The translations under genes were made by a program, and so were the position numbers. Positions 11,275 through 20,543 of a DNA stretch of 55,460 bases are shown piece after piece. Position 1 is the stretch's first letter. Each line of letters begins with the position of its first letter. Location: contig CAJAUT010000025.1 of assembly GCA_903945195.1 (NCBI GenBank), positions 1-55,460 of the forward strand. Direction: 5' to 3'. Below the pieces are notes generated by a model. It searched no databases, had not been told where the DNA came from, and saw only the letters and a program-made list of their open reading frames with translations. This stretch comes from an uncultured bacterium (lineage in GTDB: Bacteria > Patescibacteriota > Microgenomatia > UBA1400 > UBA12108).

Positions 11275-12693
11275 ATGCAAATTGTAAAAACGATTAATCC
11301 TGAAATCTTCCGAGGTTATGATCTTAGAGGAGTAGTAGATGTAGATTTAAATGTAGATGTAATGTATACCCTAGGTCGCGCATACGCCACTTTTCTTAGC
11401 GAGAGACGAATCTCAGAATCAACTGTGGGTAGAGACAATCGCTTAACGGGCGAAGAGTATAGTAAGGCATTCATTCAAGGATTAAACGATGGTGGTATCA
11501 ACACAATCGATATAGGACTATCTTTATCTCAGATTGTATATTTTTCTTCGTACTATTTCCAAATTAAAGGCTCTGTTATGGTTTCCGCTTCCCACAATCC
11601 CGCTAATTTTAATGGACTTAAATTAGGTGTAGGTTTTTCGGATACAATGATCACTGAAGAAATCCAATATCTCAGGCAGGTAGTCGAAAAAGGTAAATAT
11701 TCTGAAGGAAAAGGTATAAACAGATCCGAAGATATTTTTGAAGCATACAAGAATGACATAATCAAAAGATTTAATTTAAAAAAGAAATGGAAAATTGTAA
11801 TTGATGGTTGTAATACAGGATCTGGAGTATTTTATCCAGCCATATTTAAAGCTGCGGGTTGCGAAGTAATTGAACAAAATTGTGTACCAGATGGCAATTT
11901 TCCACTAGGCGTTCCAGATCCTACAGAAGTGGAAGTATTAGAAAGAGTATCAAAAACTGTCAAATCAGAAAAAGCGGACATTGGTTTCGCTTACGACACG
12001 GATGGAGATCGCATGTCAGTAGTCGATGATAAAGGGAATATTTTATGGATGGATTCTATAGTCGCTCTATTTGCGCAAGATGTCTTAGACTTCATGCCAG
12101 GGGCAAACATTGTCTACAACACCCTATGTTCACGTCAAGTGACAGAAGCCATAGAAAAAGCAGGTGGCAAACCAGTTATGTGGCTCACAGGTCATTCATT
12201 TATTAAAGCCAAAGTAAAAGAAGCTAGATCACCTTTTGGTGGTGAATTATCTGGGCATATTTTCTTTATGGACAATTTCTACGGTCATGATGATGGTGCT
12301 AATGCTTCGCTTAGATTACTACAATATTTAGAGCGAAAAAATGAAACTCTTAGTCAGGCATTCTCTAAACTAAATGTCTATGTAAGCTCTCCAGAAATCA
12401 AATTTGGCTTAGCAGATGCTATCAAATTCCAGCTGATAGATAATGAAATCAAAGCCGAATTTAAGCAAGCTTGGCCTTTCGCTAAGTTTACTGAAATTGA
12501 AGGAATTAGAATGGACAACGAAGAAGAGATGGCTATAGTCAGAGCATCCCAAAATGGTCCATATATCACCGTCAAGTTTGAAGGTAAGACTCAAGAGATC
12601 TACGACAATGTCAAAGTGCATGTCAGAGAGATCCTCAAAAAATATCCTCAAATCGACTGGAGCAAGGGCGTAAATACCCACGCTTTGGATTGA
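11275..12693 (+). CDS. Phosphomannomutase/phosphoglucomutase
   Basis: Alpha-D-phosphohexomutase family, 472 aa, interconverting hexose 1- and 6-phosphates. The phosphoserine loop is VSASHNPANFNGLKLG (about 102-117), the Mg2+ loop is YDTDGDRMSVVD (about 240), the sugar-specificity loop is GGELSGHIFF, and the C-terminal phosphate-binding domain includes RASQNGPYITVKFEG. Ribosome site AAGGAG before the ATG. Codon use is more A/T-rich than in the upstream ruv genes, as in the next gene. With the downstream IMPase and PGI/PMI genes it forms a sugar-phosphate cluster. Confidence 0.9.
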   Translation: MQIVKTINPEIFRGYDLRGVVDVDLNVDVMYTLGRAYATFLSERRISESTVGRDNRLTGEEYSKAFIQGLNDGGINTIDIGLSLSQIVYFSSYYFQIKGSVMVSASHNPANFNGLKLGVGFSDTMITEEIQYLRQVVEKGKYSEGKGINRSEDIFEAYKNDIIKRFNLKKKWKIVIDGCNTGSGVFYPAIFKAAGCEVIEQNCVPDGNFPLGVPDPTEVEVLERVSKTVKSEKADIGFAYDTDGDRMSVVDDKGNILWMDSIVALFAQDVLDFMPGANIVYNTLCSRQVTEAIEKAGGKPVMWLTGHSFIKAKVKEARSPFGGELSGHIFFMDNFYGHDDGANASLRLLQYLERKNETLSQAFSKLNVYVSSPEIKFGLADAIKFQLIDNEIKAEFKQAWPFAKFTEIEGIRMDNEEEMAIVRASQNGPYITVKFEGKTQEIYDNVKVHVREILKKYPQIDWSKGVNTHALD

Positions 12694-12696
12694 TCT

Positions 12697-13497
12697 ATGA
12701 ATGAATACAAAGAGATCAGGGAAACAGCCGCAAGGCTTGCCAAAAAAGCTGGCGATTATGTTGTTGCTGTAAAAGGTGATATCCAAATTACTAAGCAAAA
12801 AGACCTTGTCGATATTTGTACCACCGCCGATCTAGGTTCTGAAAAAATACTCATAGATGGTATTAAAGAAAAATACCCAGAGCATAGTATCTACAGCGAA
12901 GAAGCAGGACAAGACAATTCAGCAAGCGAATATCGATGGATTATTGACCCAATTGATGGGACAAAAGAATATATTAGGGCAATACCATTATTCAACATTT
13001 CAATTGCCATAGAACACAAAGGTTCTCTAGTTGCTGCCGTAGTATATAGACCTACGGATAACTCACTTTATTCAGCTAGTTTTGGGGATGGGGCATATTT
13101 AAATGGTCAAAAGATCTCAGTTTCATCTGTTAATGATCTATCCAAAGCATTTGTATATACATATATGCCGTCGTTTTTTAGAAATCCAAAGATTTACAAA
13201 GAGAGTTGGGACAGACTAGGTAAACTAGGAGAATCAGTCTATAGACTTCGTAGCCTAGCAGATGAAAACACTATGCTTTGCTGGCTTGCTCAAGGTGGGC
13301 ATGAAGCGTATATAAATATAAGTAATCCTCCCAAATGGTACGATGTTGCGCCTGGATTATTTATCGCAAAAGAAGCTGGTGCATACATTCCTGAGATGGA
13401 CATGGAAAACATTAAAAAAGGTGCATGCAACTCGATAATAATTACAAATCAAGATACAATATATGATCAGATCAAATCAATTATTCATAGGAGCTAA
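12697..13497 (+). CDS. Inositol monophosphatase family protein (CysQ-like)
   Basis: Mg2+-dependent phosphatase of the IMPase/FBPase/CysQ superfamily, 266 aa. Metal-binding motifs: YSEEAGQD (about 68), WIIDPIDGTKEYIRAIP (about 85-101) and the C-terminal WYDVAPGLFIAKEAGA. The DGTKEY form is closest to CysQ-type 3'(2'),5'-bisphosphate nucleotidases, but substrate cannot be fixed by eye. In this cluster, action on a sugar or inositol phosphate is equally likely. It starts 3 bp after the mutase. Confidence 0.8.
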   Translation: MNEYKEIRETAARLAKKAGDYVVAVKGDIQITKQKDLVDICTTADLGSEKILIDGIKEKYPEHSIYSEEAGQDNSASEYRWIIDPIDGTKEYIRAIPLFNISIAIEHKGSLVAAVVYRPTDNSLYSASFGDGAYLNGQKISVSSVNDLSKAFVYTYMPSFFRNPKIYKESWDRLGKLGESVYRLRSLADENTMLCWLAQGGHEAYINISNPPKWYDVAPGLFIAKEAGAYIPEMDMENIKKGACNSIIITNQDTIYDQIKSIIHRS

Positions 13498-13500
13498 TAT

Positions 13501-14568
13501 ATGTCATCGATTCTAGACTCACGCCAAAAAATCAAAGCAATCGACCAGCACAACCTCTTAGGTAGTGTTGAAACCTTGCCAGATCAAATCCAAGATGCTT
13601 GGGAAGCTACCAAATCTCTAGTATTTCCAGATACTTTCCACAATGTCTCAAACATAATCGTTTCTGGTATGGGAGGCTCCTCACTTGGAGCACTAGTGAT
13701 CAAGCGATTATTCAAAGACGAGCTCCAGGTCCCTCTAGAGATCTATCCTCACTACCACTTGCCAGGTTACACCAGTAAAGACAGTCTAGTTATCCTCTCT
13801 AGCTACTCAGGTAGCACCGAAGAGACTCTAGCTGCCGCAGAGCATGCTGAGAAAGTCGGTGCCAAAATCGCCGTGATTACAGGCGGAGGCAAACTAGCAG
13901 AGCTCGCAAAGTCAAAAGGTTGGCCGATGTACGTGATAGACCCAAAATTCAATCCTTGTGGTCAGCCACGTATGGCTATCGGCTACGCAGTCTTTGGCAT
14001 GCTTTCCATGTTCGCCAAGATGGGTCTTATAAATATTGCAGAGTCCGACGTTCTTAAAATCGTAGACAATCTCAAAGAGCAAGTATCTCAATTATCCCCA
14101 GATGGCTCAAACGATCTAGCCAAACTTATGGCCTTTGCCTGTTACGACAAGCACGTAGTCTTTGTAGCAGCCGAGCATTTGATCGGCGCAGCTCATGTGA
14201 TGAACAATCAGTTCAACGAAAACGCCAAATCCCTTACTAGCGAGTGGCATCTACCAGAATTCAACCACCACTATATGGAAGCACTTAGCTACCCCAAACT
14301 AGCCAAAGAGACCACAGTATTCTTCTTCTTCAACTCAGCCCTTTATCATGAGCGCGTGCAAAAGAGAGTCTTGCTAACCAAGAGCCTAATAGAACAAAAA
14401 GGCTACGAGACACAGATGATTCTTGCAACAACCGAAACCAAGCTTGAGCAAGTCTTTGAAGTTATCCAAATTGCCGAGTTTGTAGCCGCCTATCTGCCTG
14501 TCCTTTATGGCATCGACGCTTCAGCCATCCCAAATGTCGACTGGTTCAAATCCGAGATGGCAAAGTAA
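13501..14568 (+). CDS. Bifunctional phosphoglucose/phosphomannose isomerase
   Basis: SIS-domain isomerase of the PGI/PMI family, 355 aa, converting glucose- or mannose-6-phosphate to fructose-6-phosphate. The first SIS domain shows VSGMGGSSLGALVIKRLF and LSSYSGSTEETLAAAEHA. The C-terminal family signature is WHLPEFNHHYMEAL, with the catalytic Glu/His region. No standard pgi is seen in the window, so this may supply the glycolytic isomerase step. Confidence 0.88.
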   Translation: MSSILDSRQKIKAIDQHNLLGSVETLPDQIQDAWEATKSLVFPDTFHNVSNIIVSGMGGSSLGALVIKRLFKDELQVPLEIYPHYHLPGYTSKDSLVILSSYSGSTEETLAAAEHAEKVGAKIAVITGGGKLAELAKSKGWPMYVIDPKFNPCGQPRMAIGYAVFGMLSMFAKMGLINIAESDVLKIVDNLKEQVSQLSPDGSNDLAKLMAFACYDKHVVFVAAEHLIGAAHVMNNQFNENAKSLTSEWHLPEFNHHYMEALSYPKLAKETTVFFFFNSALYHERVQKRVLLTKSLIEQKGYETQMILATTETKLEQVFEVIQIAEFVAAYLPVLYGIDASAIPNVDWFKSEMAK

Positions 14569-14590
14569 CCTTCAAGGTGAGACCTCGTAG
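14569..14590. repeat. Diverged REP-like repeat after the PGI/PMI gene
   Basis: CCTTCAAGGTGAGACCTCGT then AG; differs from the consensus copy at a few bases. It begins right after the TAA of the isomerase gene and flanks the 3' side of the Y1 transposase gene. Confidence 0.75.
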
Positions 14591-14591
14591 G

Positions 14592-15272
14592 CTACTCATC
14601 CAAATCGATCATCTCTTTATAAACTGTCGCGATATCACCAGATTCCTCGACGAACGACTGGTAGTTATTTTTTGGATTAGTTTTCGAAAAATATGACAAG
14701 ATATCATCAGTCTTGACCCAGCTCTGCCTAAACAGTCCCAGATAATTCCCATAGCTTGAATATTTATACTCTCTTAGACCTTCAAGGTGTAACCTTGTAG
14801 GGTACGATGGCAAAGGATTTCTGTGAATATATTTAGTTATGTAAGTAAACTGCTCTTCACCAAGTATCTTCACGGTCTTGTATGTACTCTGGAATAACCC
14901 GCCAACTCTCTTATACTTCTTATTAAAATAAATGACATATTTTGTGAGCAGTGATTGCATCAGTCCAACCATTCCACGTTCTGTAAATTGCCGAATCAAC
15001 AAATGAAAGTGGTTCGGCATCAAACAATATGCAAGTAGATTTACCTCTTCAGCATAATTATTTAGAGCTCTTGACGGTGAAATAGTATGATTATTATCGT
15101 CCTTCAAGGTTACACCCTGTAGGTCAGGTTTTACTAGATATGTTTTGAGTAATCCGAGAAATTTTACGTAGTCTTCATGATCGAGGAAAATATCACGCTT
15201 TTCCACGCCACGGTTATATATGTGATAAAACGCACCCGCCTCATATTCTTTAATCAAATTCTTTGCTGGCAT
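14592..15272 (-). CDS. REP-associated tyrosine (Y1) transposase
   Basis: Single-stranded DNA transposase of the RAYT branch of the IS200 superfamily, about 226 aa. The metal-binding HUH motif is PNHFHLLIRQF and the nucleophilic tyrosine is probably in FTYITKYIHRNP. The N-terminus (GAFYHIYNRGVEKRDIF) is typical of RAYTs. I chose MPAKNLIKEY; the track's start is 7 codons upstream inside repeat DNA. Two copies of the palindromic repeat lie within the gene in frame (encoding TRLHLEG and LQGVTLKD) and one more lies on each side, as expected for a RAYT and the repeats it mobilises. Confidence 0.88.
   Translation of the reverse strand: MPAKNLIKEYEAGAFYHIYNRGVEKRDIFLDHEDYVKFLGLLKTYLVKPDLQGVTLKDDNNHTISPSRALNNYAEEVNLLAYCLMPNHFHLLIRQFTERGMVGLMQSLLTKYVIYFNKKYKRVGGLFQSTYKTVKILGEEQFTYITKYIHRNPLPSYPTRLHLEGLREYKYSSYGNYLGLFRQSWVKTDDILSYFSKTNPKNNYQSFVEESGDIATVYKEMIDLDE
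14779..14800. repeat. REP-like repeat inside the RAYT gene (copy 1)
   Basis: Identical over 22 bp to the copies at 7121 and 15295. Translated on the minus strand as part of TRLHLEG without breaking the frame. Confidence 0.85.
15101..15122. repeat. REP-like repeat inside the RAYT gene (copy 2)
   Basis: CCTTCAAGGTTACACCCTGT then AG. The hairpin centre is inverted relative to the other copies (GGT-TACACC instead of GGTGTA-ACC). Translated in frame as LQGVTLKD. Confidence 0.8.
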
Positions 15273-15294
15273 ATATAGTTTCAAGACCTTCAAA

Positions 15295-15316
15295 CCTTCA
15301 AGGTGTAACCTTGTAG
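15295..15316. repeat. REP-like repeat upstream of the RAYT gene
   Basis: Perfect 22-bp copy just upstream of the transposase start, preceded by partial CCTTCAA units. Together with 14569-14590 it brackets the transposase gene. Confidence 0.85.
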
Positions 15317-15332
15317 GGGTTTACTAGTTCCA

Positions 15333-15347
15333 ATATACACCGTATAT
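15333..15347. promoter_or_regulatory. Inverted repeat in the ppsA upstream region
   Basis: ATATAC-ACC-GTATAT lies 7 bp before the ppsA start codon. It may combine a -10-like AT box with an operator for a dimeric regulator. No ribosome site is visible between it and the ATG. Confidence 0.35.
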
Positions 15348-15354
15348 TAATTGT

Positions 15355-17643
15355 ATGCCCACAAACAAATTTGTACTTTGGTTCCATGAGATAGATAAAG
15401 ACGATGTGGCTACAGTTGGTGGCAAAGGTGCCAATCTAGGCGAGATGACTAAATCTGGTTTCCCAGTCCCCAATGGATTTGTGGTCACCTCAGCAGCTTA
15501 TGTCCACATGATCGATGTAAATAATCTCCAAGACAAAATCAAAGCCGTTCTCAAAGGTCTCAATGTCGAAGACGCGGATGCACTAAATAGAGCTAGTAAA
15601 CAAGTCCAAAAGCTCATCGTGAATTCTCCATTTCCAAAAGACATCGAGGAACAAGTCTATAAAGCCTACGACAAACTTGGCGACAATCCCTGGGTCGCTG
15701 TCCGCAGTAGCGCTACGGCCGAGGATCTTCCAGAAGCTAGTTTTGCCGGCCAACAAGAAACCTACCTAAATGTCCGAGGAGATGCATCCGTGATCGTACA
15801 TGTCCGCAAAGCTTGGGCTAGTCTTTTTGAGCCACGTGCCATCTACTACCGCGTCCAGCAGGGTTTTGATCACTTCAAAGTAGCCCTTGCCGTCCCAGTG
15901 CAAAAGATGGTCCAGTCCGATGTCTCTGGGATTATGTTCTCAATCAACCCAGTCACCAACGACAAAACTAGGATCGTGATTGAAGCCGTCTGGGGACTAG
16001 GAGAAAATATCGTCCAAGGAGCCGTGACTCCAGACCATTATGAAGTAGACAAAACAGAGCTCAAACTTTTAGAACACAAGATGGTGCATCAAGATATCGA
16101 GATGGTGAGATCTGGCGAAGGCAATATCCAGCGCAAAGTACCTGTCTCACGCCAAGACAAACGCAAACTAACAGATGCTCAAGCCGAAGAAGTAGCAGAA
16201 CTTGGTAAAAAACTCCAAAAACATTACTTCTTCCCCCAAGACTCAGAGTGGGCCATCGAAAACGGCAAACTCTACGTCGTCCAAACTAGACCTATCACCA
16301 CAGTAAATGCCACAACTACTAAAAATAACGAAGTTAAAGCCCAAAAACCAATCAGCGGCAAACTGATCCTCACAGGTCAGCCCGCAAGTCCTGGTGTAGT
16401 TACCGGCATAGTCAACATCTTAAAGTCAGCTAAAGAGATTAATAAAATCAAACGTGGAGATATCTTGGTTACCGACATGACCACACCTGATTTTGTCCCA
16501 GCTATGAAACGCGCCGTCGCCATCGTCACCAACAAAGGTGGCCAAACTAGTCATGCCGCTATTGTCTCCCGTGAGCTCGGTGTCCCCTGCGTCGTAGGCA
16601 CAAAAACAGCCACGACCATCCTCAAGCAAGGCCGTGTTATCACGGTCGATGGTGCCGCCGGCAAAGTTTACGAATCTCTTCTTAAAGCTTCCTCTATAAA
16701 CTTCAACCCAGCCTCTCCAGCAGTTCACATCCAAGAAGGTCCAATTTTAAAGACCGCGACCAAAGTCTACGTAAATCTAGGTGAGCCAGAACTTGCAGAA
16801 GAAATCGCCAAAAGAAATGTCGACGGTGTTGGACTACTACGCGCCGAGTTTATGATGGCCGGCATTGGCATCCATCCCAAAAAACTTATTCACGAAAAAA
16901 AGAGCAAGATCTTTGTCGACAAACTAGCTGACGGAATCGGCAAAATCTGCGCGGCCTTTGGCGAGCGTCCTGTGGTCTATCGCGCCTCAGACTTTAAAAC
17001 CAACGAGTACTCACATCTTAGAGGCGGCGAGCAGTACGAGCCATCAGAACCAAATCCTATGCTTGGCTATCGCGGTGCTTATCGCTATATCCACGACGCC
17101 GATGTCTTTGATCTAGAGCTAGAAGCCATCAAGCAAGTGCGAAATAAAATGGGCTACAAAAATCTACATCTTATGATTCCTTTTGTCCGCAACGTAAATG
17201 AGCTCAAAGAAGTCAAAAAAATCGTGATCGCCAGTGGTCTCTCTCGCACAGCTACTTTTAAACTCTGGATGATGGTCGAGATCCCAGTCAACGTGATCCT
17301 ACTAGATGACTTTATCGATGTAGGAATCGATGGCATCTCCGTAGGCACAAATGATCTGACCATGCTTATGCTAGGCACCGATCGCGACAACGAGACGGTA
17401 GCAGCCGACTACGACGAAAGAAATCCAGCAGTACTTTGGGCACTTGAACACATCATCAAAACGGCGCACAAAAGGGGGATCACTGTCTCAGTCTGCGGCC
17501 AAGCTCCTAGCTCACACCCAGACGTCGCCGAGTTCTTGTGCAAAAATGGCGTCACTAGCGTTTCTGTGACCCCAGATGTCATCGAAAAAACCCGCCAAGT
17601 TCTATATGATACCGAAAAAAAATTAGTCAATCGTCATAAATAA
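15355..17643 (+). CDS. ppsA: Phosphoenolpyruvate synthase
   Basis: 762 aa. Interconverts pyruvate + ATP and PEP + AMP + Pi. N-terminal ATP-binding domain: VGGKGANLGEM and WVAVRSSATAEDLPEASFAG. Swivelling phosphohistidine domain: KGGQTSHAAIVSRELGVPCVV (about 395-415), with the phosphorylated His in TSHAA. C-terminal PEP/pyruvate TIM barrel: VVYRASDFKTNEY and the catalytic Cys in VSVCGQAPSSHPDVAEF. It is followed 2 bp later by eno. In organisms lacking pyruvate kinase it can work toward pyruvate (inference). Confidence 0.95.
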   Translation: MPTNKFVLWFHEIDKDDVATVGGKGANLGEMTKSGFPVPNGFVVTSAAYVHMIDVNNLQDKIKAVLKGLNVEDADALNRASKQVQKLIVNSPFPKDIEEQVYKAYDKLGDNPWVAVRSSATAEDLPEASFAGQQETYLNVRGDASVIVHVRKAWASLFEPRAIYYRVQQGFDHFKVALAVPVQKMVQSDVSGIMFSINPVTNDKTRIVIEAVWGLGENIVQGAVTPDHYEVDKTELKLLEHKMVHQDIEMVRSGEGNIQRKVPVSRQDKRKLTDAQAEEVAELGKKLQKHYFFPQDSEWAIENGKLYVVQTRPITTVNATTTKNNEVKAQKPISGKLILTGQPASPGVVTGIVNILKSAKEINKIKRGDILVTDMTTPDFVPAMKRAVAIVTNKGGQTSHAAIVSRELGVPCVVGTKTATTILKQGRVITVDGAAGKVYESLLKASSINFNPASPAVHIQEGPILKTATKVYVNLGEPELAEEIAKRNVDGVGLLRAEFMMAGIGIHPKKLIHEKKSKIFVDKLADGIGKICAAFGERPVVYRASDFKTNEYSHLRGGEQYEPSEPNPMLGYRGAYRYIHDADVFDLELEAIKQVRNKMGYKNLHLMIPFVRNVNELKEVKKIVIASGLSRTATFKLWMMVEIPVNVILLDDFIDVGIDGISVGTNDLTMLMLGTDRDNETVAADYDERNPAVLWALEHIIKTAHKRGITVSVCGQAPSSHPDVAEFLCKNGVTSVSVTPDVIEKTRQVLYDTEKKLVNRHK

Positions 17644-17645
17644 AC

Positions 17646-18914
17646 ATGACCAAAATTACACGTGTAATCGCCAGAGAAATCTTAGATTCTAGGGCTACAC
17701 CCACTATCGAGGTATCGGTCCTTACCGATTCAGGATCTTTTGGTACTGCCTCCATTCCCTCAGGTGCAAGTACTGGCAAAAACGAAGATGTAGAACTACG
17801 CGATGGTGATCCTTCGCGCTACATGGGACTAGGCGTACTTAAAGCCGTAAACAATGTAAATACTATCATTGGGCCCAAGCTTGTCGGGATGGAAATAGGT
17901 GAGCAAGAAAAACTTGATCAATTTATGATCAATCTAGACGGCACTCCAAACGAAAGCAAACTCGGAGCCAATGCGATTCTCGGCATCTCCATCGCTTGTC
18001 TTAAAGCCAGCGCCAATAGCTACAAAATGCCACTATTTCAATATATCGGTTCTCGCTACCGTCCTAACGTACAACTTTCAATTCCTGGCCCCTTATTCAA
18101 TCTAATCAATGGTGGCAAACATGGCGCAGGAAACTTAGATTTCCAGGAATTCCATGTGATCCCAAGTACCAGGATGCCATATAGCGATGCGCTCCGCGCT
18201 GGCACCGAGATCTGGCTCAGTCTCAAGCAAGAGCTCATTCACAGAAACGCTGTACACTCAGTCGGGGACGAAGGCGGCTTTGCCCCAAATTTATTTACCA
18301 ATGCCGATGCTCTAGAGCTCATGGCTCTCGTCATCAAAAACTCTACTTATCGCCTAGGGGTAGATCTTTATCTAGGACTAGATGTAGCAGCTGACGAAAT
18401 AGTCAAAAACGGTGTTTACAACATCAAGGATTCCCCAAAGCCGCTAGATCGCGATGGCATGATCGAGCTCTACAAATCCTTAGTTAAAGATTATGGTCTA
18501 CTTGGTATCGAAGATGGCTTGGATCAAGACGATTGGACTGGCTGGACCAAGCTTATGCAGGCCATTCCAGACGGTGTCATGATCATAGGCGACGATCTAG
18601 TTACGACAAACGCCAAACGTCTTCAGGAAGCTATTGATAAAAAAAGTTGCAACGCCGTGATCGTCAAACCCAATCAGATCGGCACTGTCACAGAAACCAT
18701 CGAGCTTATGAATTTAGCCGAAAAAAACAAAATTACCCAAATTGCTTCGCATCGCTCAGGCGAAACCAATGATAGTTTTATCGCTGACTTTGCCGTAGGC
18801 ATGGGTGCCCATTATGCTAAATTTGGTGCTCCAGATAGGGGAGAAAGAGTCGCCAAATACAATCGACTTCTAGAAATTGAATCATATTTAAATGCGACAA
18901 AACCCAAGCTTTAG
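17646..18914 (+). CDS. eno: Enolase
   Basis: Converts 2-phosphoglycerate to PEP, 422 aa. The N-terminal region has ILDSRATPTIEV and SGASTGKNEDVELRDGD. Catalytic and metal residues: HSVGDEGGFAPN (Glu), GLDVAADE (Asp), LLGIEDGLDQDDW, IIGDDLVTTN, the Lys in IVKPNQIGT, and the signature ASHRSGETNDSFIADFAV. It sits between ppsA and gpmI, so three successive steps of lower glycolysis are co-transcribed. Confidence 0.97.
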   Translation: MTKITRVIAREILDSRATPTIEVSVLTDSGSFGTASIPSGASTGKNEDVELRDGDPSRYMGLGVLKAVNNVNTIIGPKLVGMEIGEQEKLDQFMINLDGTPNESKLGANAILGISIACLKASANSYKMPLFQYIGSRYRPNVQLSIPGPLFNLINGGKHGAGNLDFQEFHVIPSTRMPYSDALRAGTEIWLSLKQELIHRNAVHSVGDEGGFAPNLFTNADALELMALVIKNSTYRLGVDLYLGLDVAADEIVKNGVYNIKDSPKPLDRDGMIELYKSLVKDYGLLGIEDGLDQDDWTGWTKLMQAIPDGVMIIGDDLVTTNAKRLQEAIDKKSCNAVIVKPNQIGTVTETIELMNLAEKNKITQIASHRSGETNDSFIADFAVGMGAHYAKFGAPDRGERVAKYNRLLEIESYLNATKPKL

Positions 18915-18929
18915 CGGTAAGATAGATTC

Positions 18930-20543
18930 ATGCAAAAATCACGTGTAGTATTAGTAATTTTAGATGGCTGGGGCATCGGACCTGACTATGCTGGCAATGC
19001 AATTAAGCTAGCCAAGACTCCTACCATGACCATGCTGTCACACACCTATCCTCACACAGAGCTCATTGCCTCTGGTGAAAGTGTAGGTTTGCCAAAGGGT
19101 GAAGATGGTAACACTGAAACAGGACATTTAAATATTGGAGCAGGTAGGATCGTATACCAAGATCTTCCACGTATCAACATGTCTATTTCCTCAGGTTCAT
19201 TTATTCAAAATAAAGCTTTTTTAAAAGCTGCTGAACATGTCAAAAAAAACAACTCCAATCTGCATTTGCTAGGGCTGATTGGTCAGGGCGGCGTACACTC
19301 TAGCAATGAGCACTTATATGCTTTACTTCGATTTTGCAAAGAACAAAAAATAGACAAAGTATTTTTACATCTGATCACTGATGGTCGCGATTCTGGTCCT
19401 GTTTCTTCTCCCATGTATCTAGCTCAAGTGGACTCCGAGCTCAGGGAGCAAGGTGTAGGTAAAATTGCCACCATTGTGGGTAGATACTATGCCATGGACC
19501 GTGATCACAGATGGGAACGAATCCAGGTAGCTTATGAAGCACTCATTTCAGGAACTGGGGAGGTTGTCAAAGATTATCAATCATGCATTTCTATCAGGCA
19601 CGCTAAAAAAGAAAATGATGAATTTATCAAACCAATTATCATCGAAGGTACTCCACGTATTACTTCAAATGACGCAGTCATATTCTTCAATTATCGTATC
19701 GATAGACCCAGGGAACTTACCCGGGCAATTACTATGTCAGATGCTGATTTTGTTCATCATTCTGAGTCATTTGATCCATACAGCGTCAAATATCACAAAT
19801 CTCATATCAAAGAAAATGTAGAGGAACCAAAGATATTTACACGTCCAAACAGACCAGAAAATCTTTGCTTTGTCTCCATGACAGAGTACGAGAAAAATCT
19901 CCCCGTGGATGTAGCCTTTCCACCAGAGTTTGTCGAGATGCCCTTGTCACGGGTGATAGCATTGGCTGGCCATCGTCAACTCAAACTAGCAGAAAGTGAA
20001 AAAGAGCGTTTTGTGACTTACTATTTCAATGGTCAAAGAGAACTAAAATTTCCCGGAGAGGACATAAACATCACCCCTTCTCCTAAAGTATCTACCTACG
20101 ATCTCAAGCCAGAAATGTCCGGAAGCGAGCAAACCGACAAATTATGCCAAGCGATAAATAGTGAGCTATATGATCTGATTGTCATCAATTATCCAAATCC
20201 AGATATGGTCGCCCACACAGGCAATCTAGAAGCTTCTATTAAAGCCTGTGAATACACAGATGGATTTATCAAAAGAGTGTACGAACAAATTATGAAAAAA
20301 GAAGATGTGTCCATGCTCATTACCGCCGATCATGGCAATGTAGAAGAACTCATAAACCTAGAAAATGGAGGGGTCGACACCGAACATTCAGGCTTTCCCG
20401 TGCCACTTCTTATTGTCGGAAGACCATATTTAAATCAAGCTAAATCAATCAGTAGAGGTATCCTAGCAGACGTCGCGCCCACTATCCTCAAGATCTTGGG
20501 GATTAGCAAACCCAGCTCTATGTCCGGTCGCTCGCTCCTATAA
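18930..20543 (+). CDS. gpmI: 2,3-bisphosphoglycerate-independent phosphoglycerate mutase
   Basis: Alkaline-phosphatase superfamily enzyme interconverting 3- and 2-phosphoglycerate, 537 aa. Metal ligands: VILDGWGIG (Asp near 9), ITDGRDSGP, GRYYAMDRDHRWER, NYPNPDMVAHTGN, and ITADHGNVEELI with DTEHSGFPVP. At the phosphoserine position the usual GNSEVGH reads GNTETGHLNIGAGR (about residue 62), placing Thr where the catalytic Ser is expected. Its 3' end overlaps rsmI, on the other strand, by 26 bp. Confidence 0.94.
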   Translation: MQKSRVVLVILDGWGIGPDYAGNAIKLAKTPTMTMLSHTYPHTELIASGESVGLPKGEDGNTETGHLNIGAGRIVYQDLPRINMSISSGSFIQNKAFLKAAEHVKKNNSNLHLLGLIGQGGVHSSNEHLYALLRFCKEQKIDKVFLHLITDGRDSGPVSSPMYLAQVDSELREQGVGKIATIVGRYYAMDRDHRWERIQVAYEALISGTGEVVKDYQSCISIRHAKKENDEFIKPIIIEGTPRITSNDAVIFFNYRIDRPRELTRAITMSDADFVHHSESFDPYSVKYHKSHIKENVEEPKIFTRPNRPENLCFVSMTEYEKNLPVDVAFPPEFVEMPLSRVIALAGHRQLKLAESEKERFVTYYFNGQRELKFPGEDINITPSPKVSTYDLKPEMSGSEQTDKLCQAINSELYDLIVINYPNPDMVAHTGNLEASIKACEYTDGFIKRVYEQIMKKEDVSMLITADHGNVEELINLENGGVDTEHSGFPVPLLIVGRPYLNQAKSISRGILADVAPTILKILGISKPSSMSGRSLL

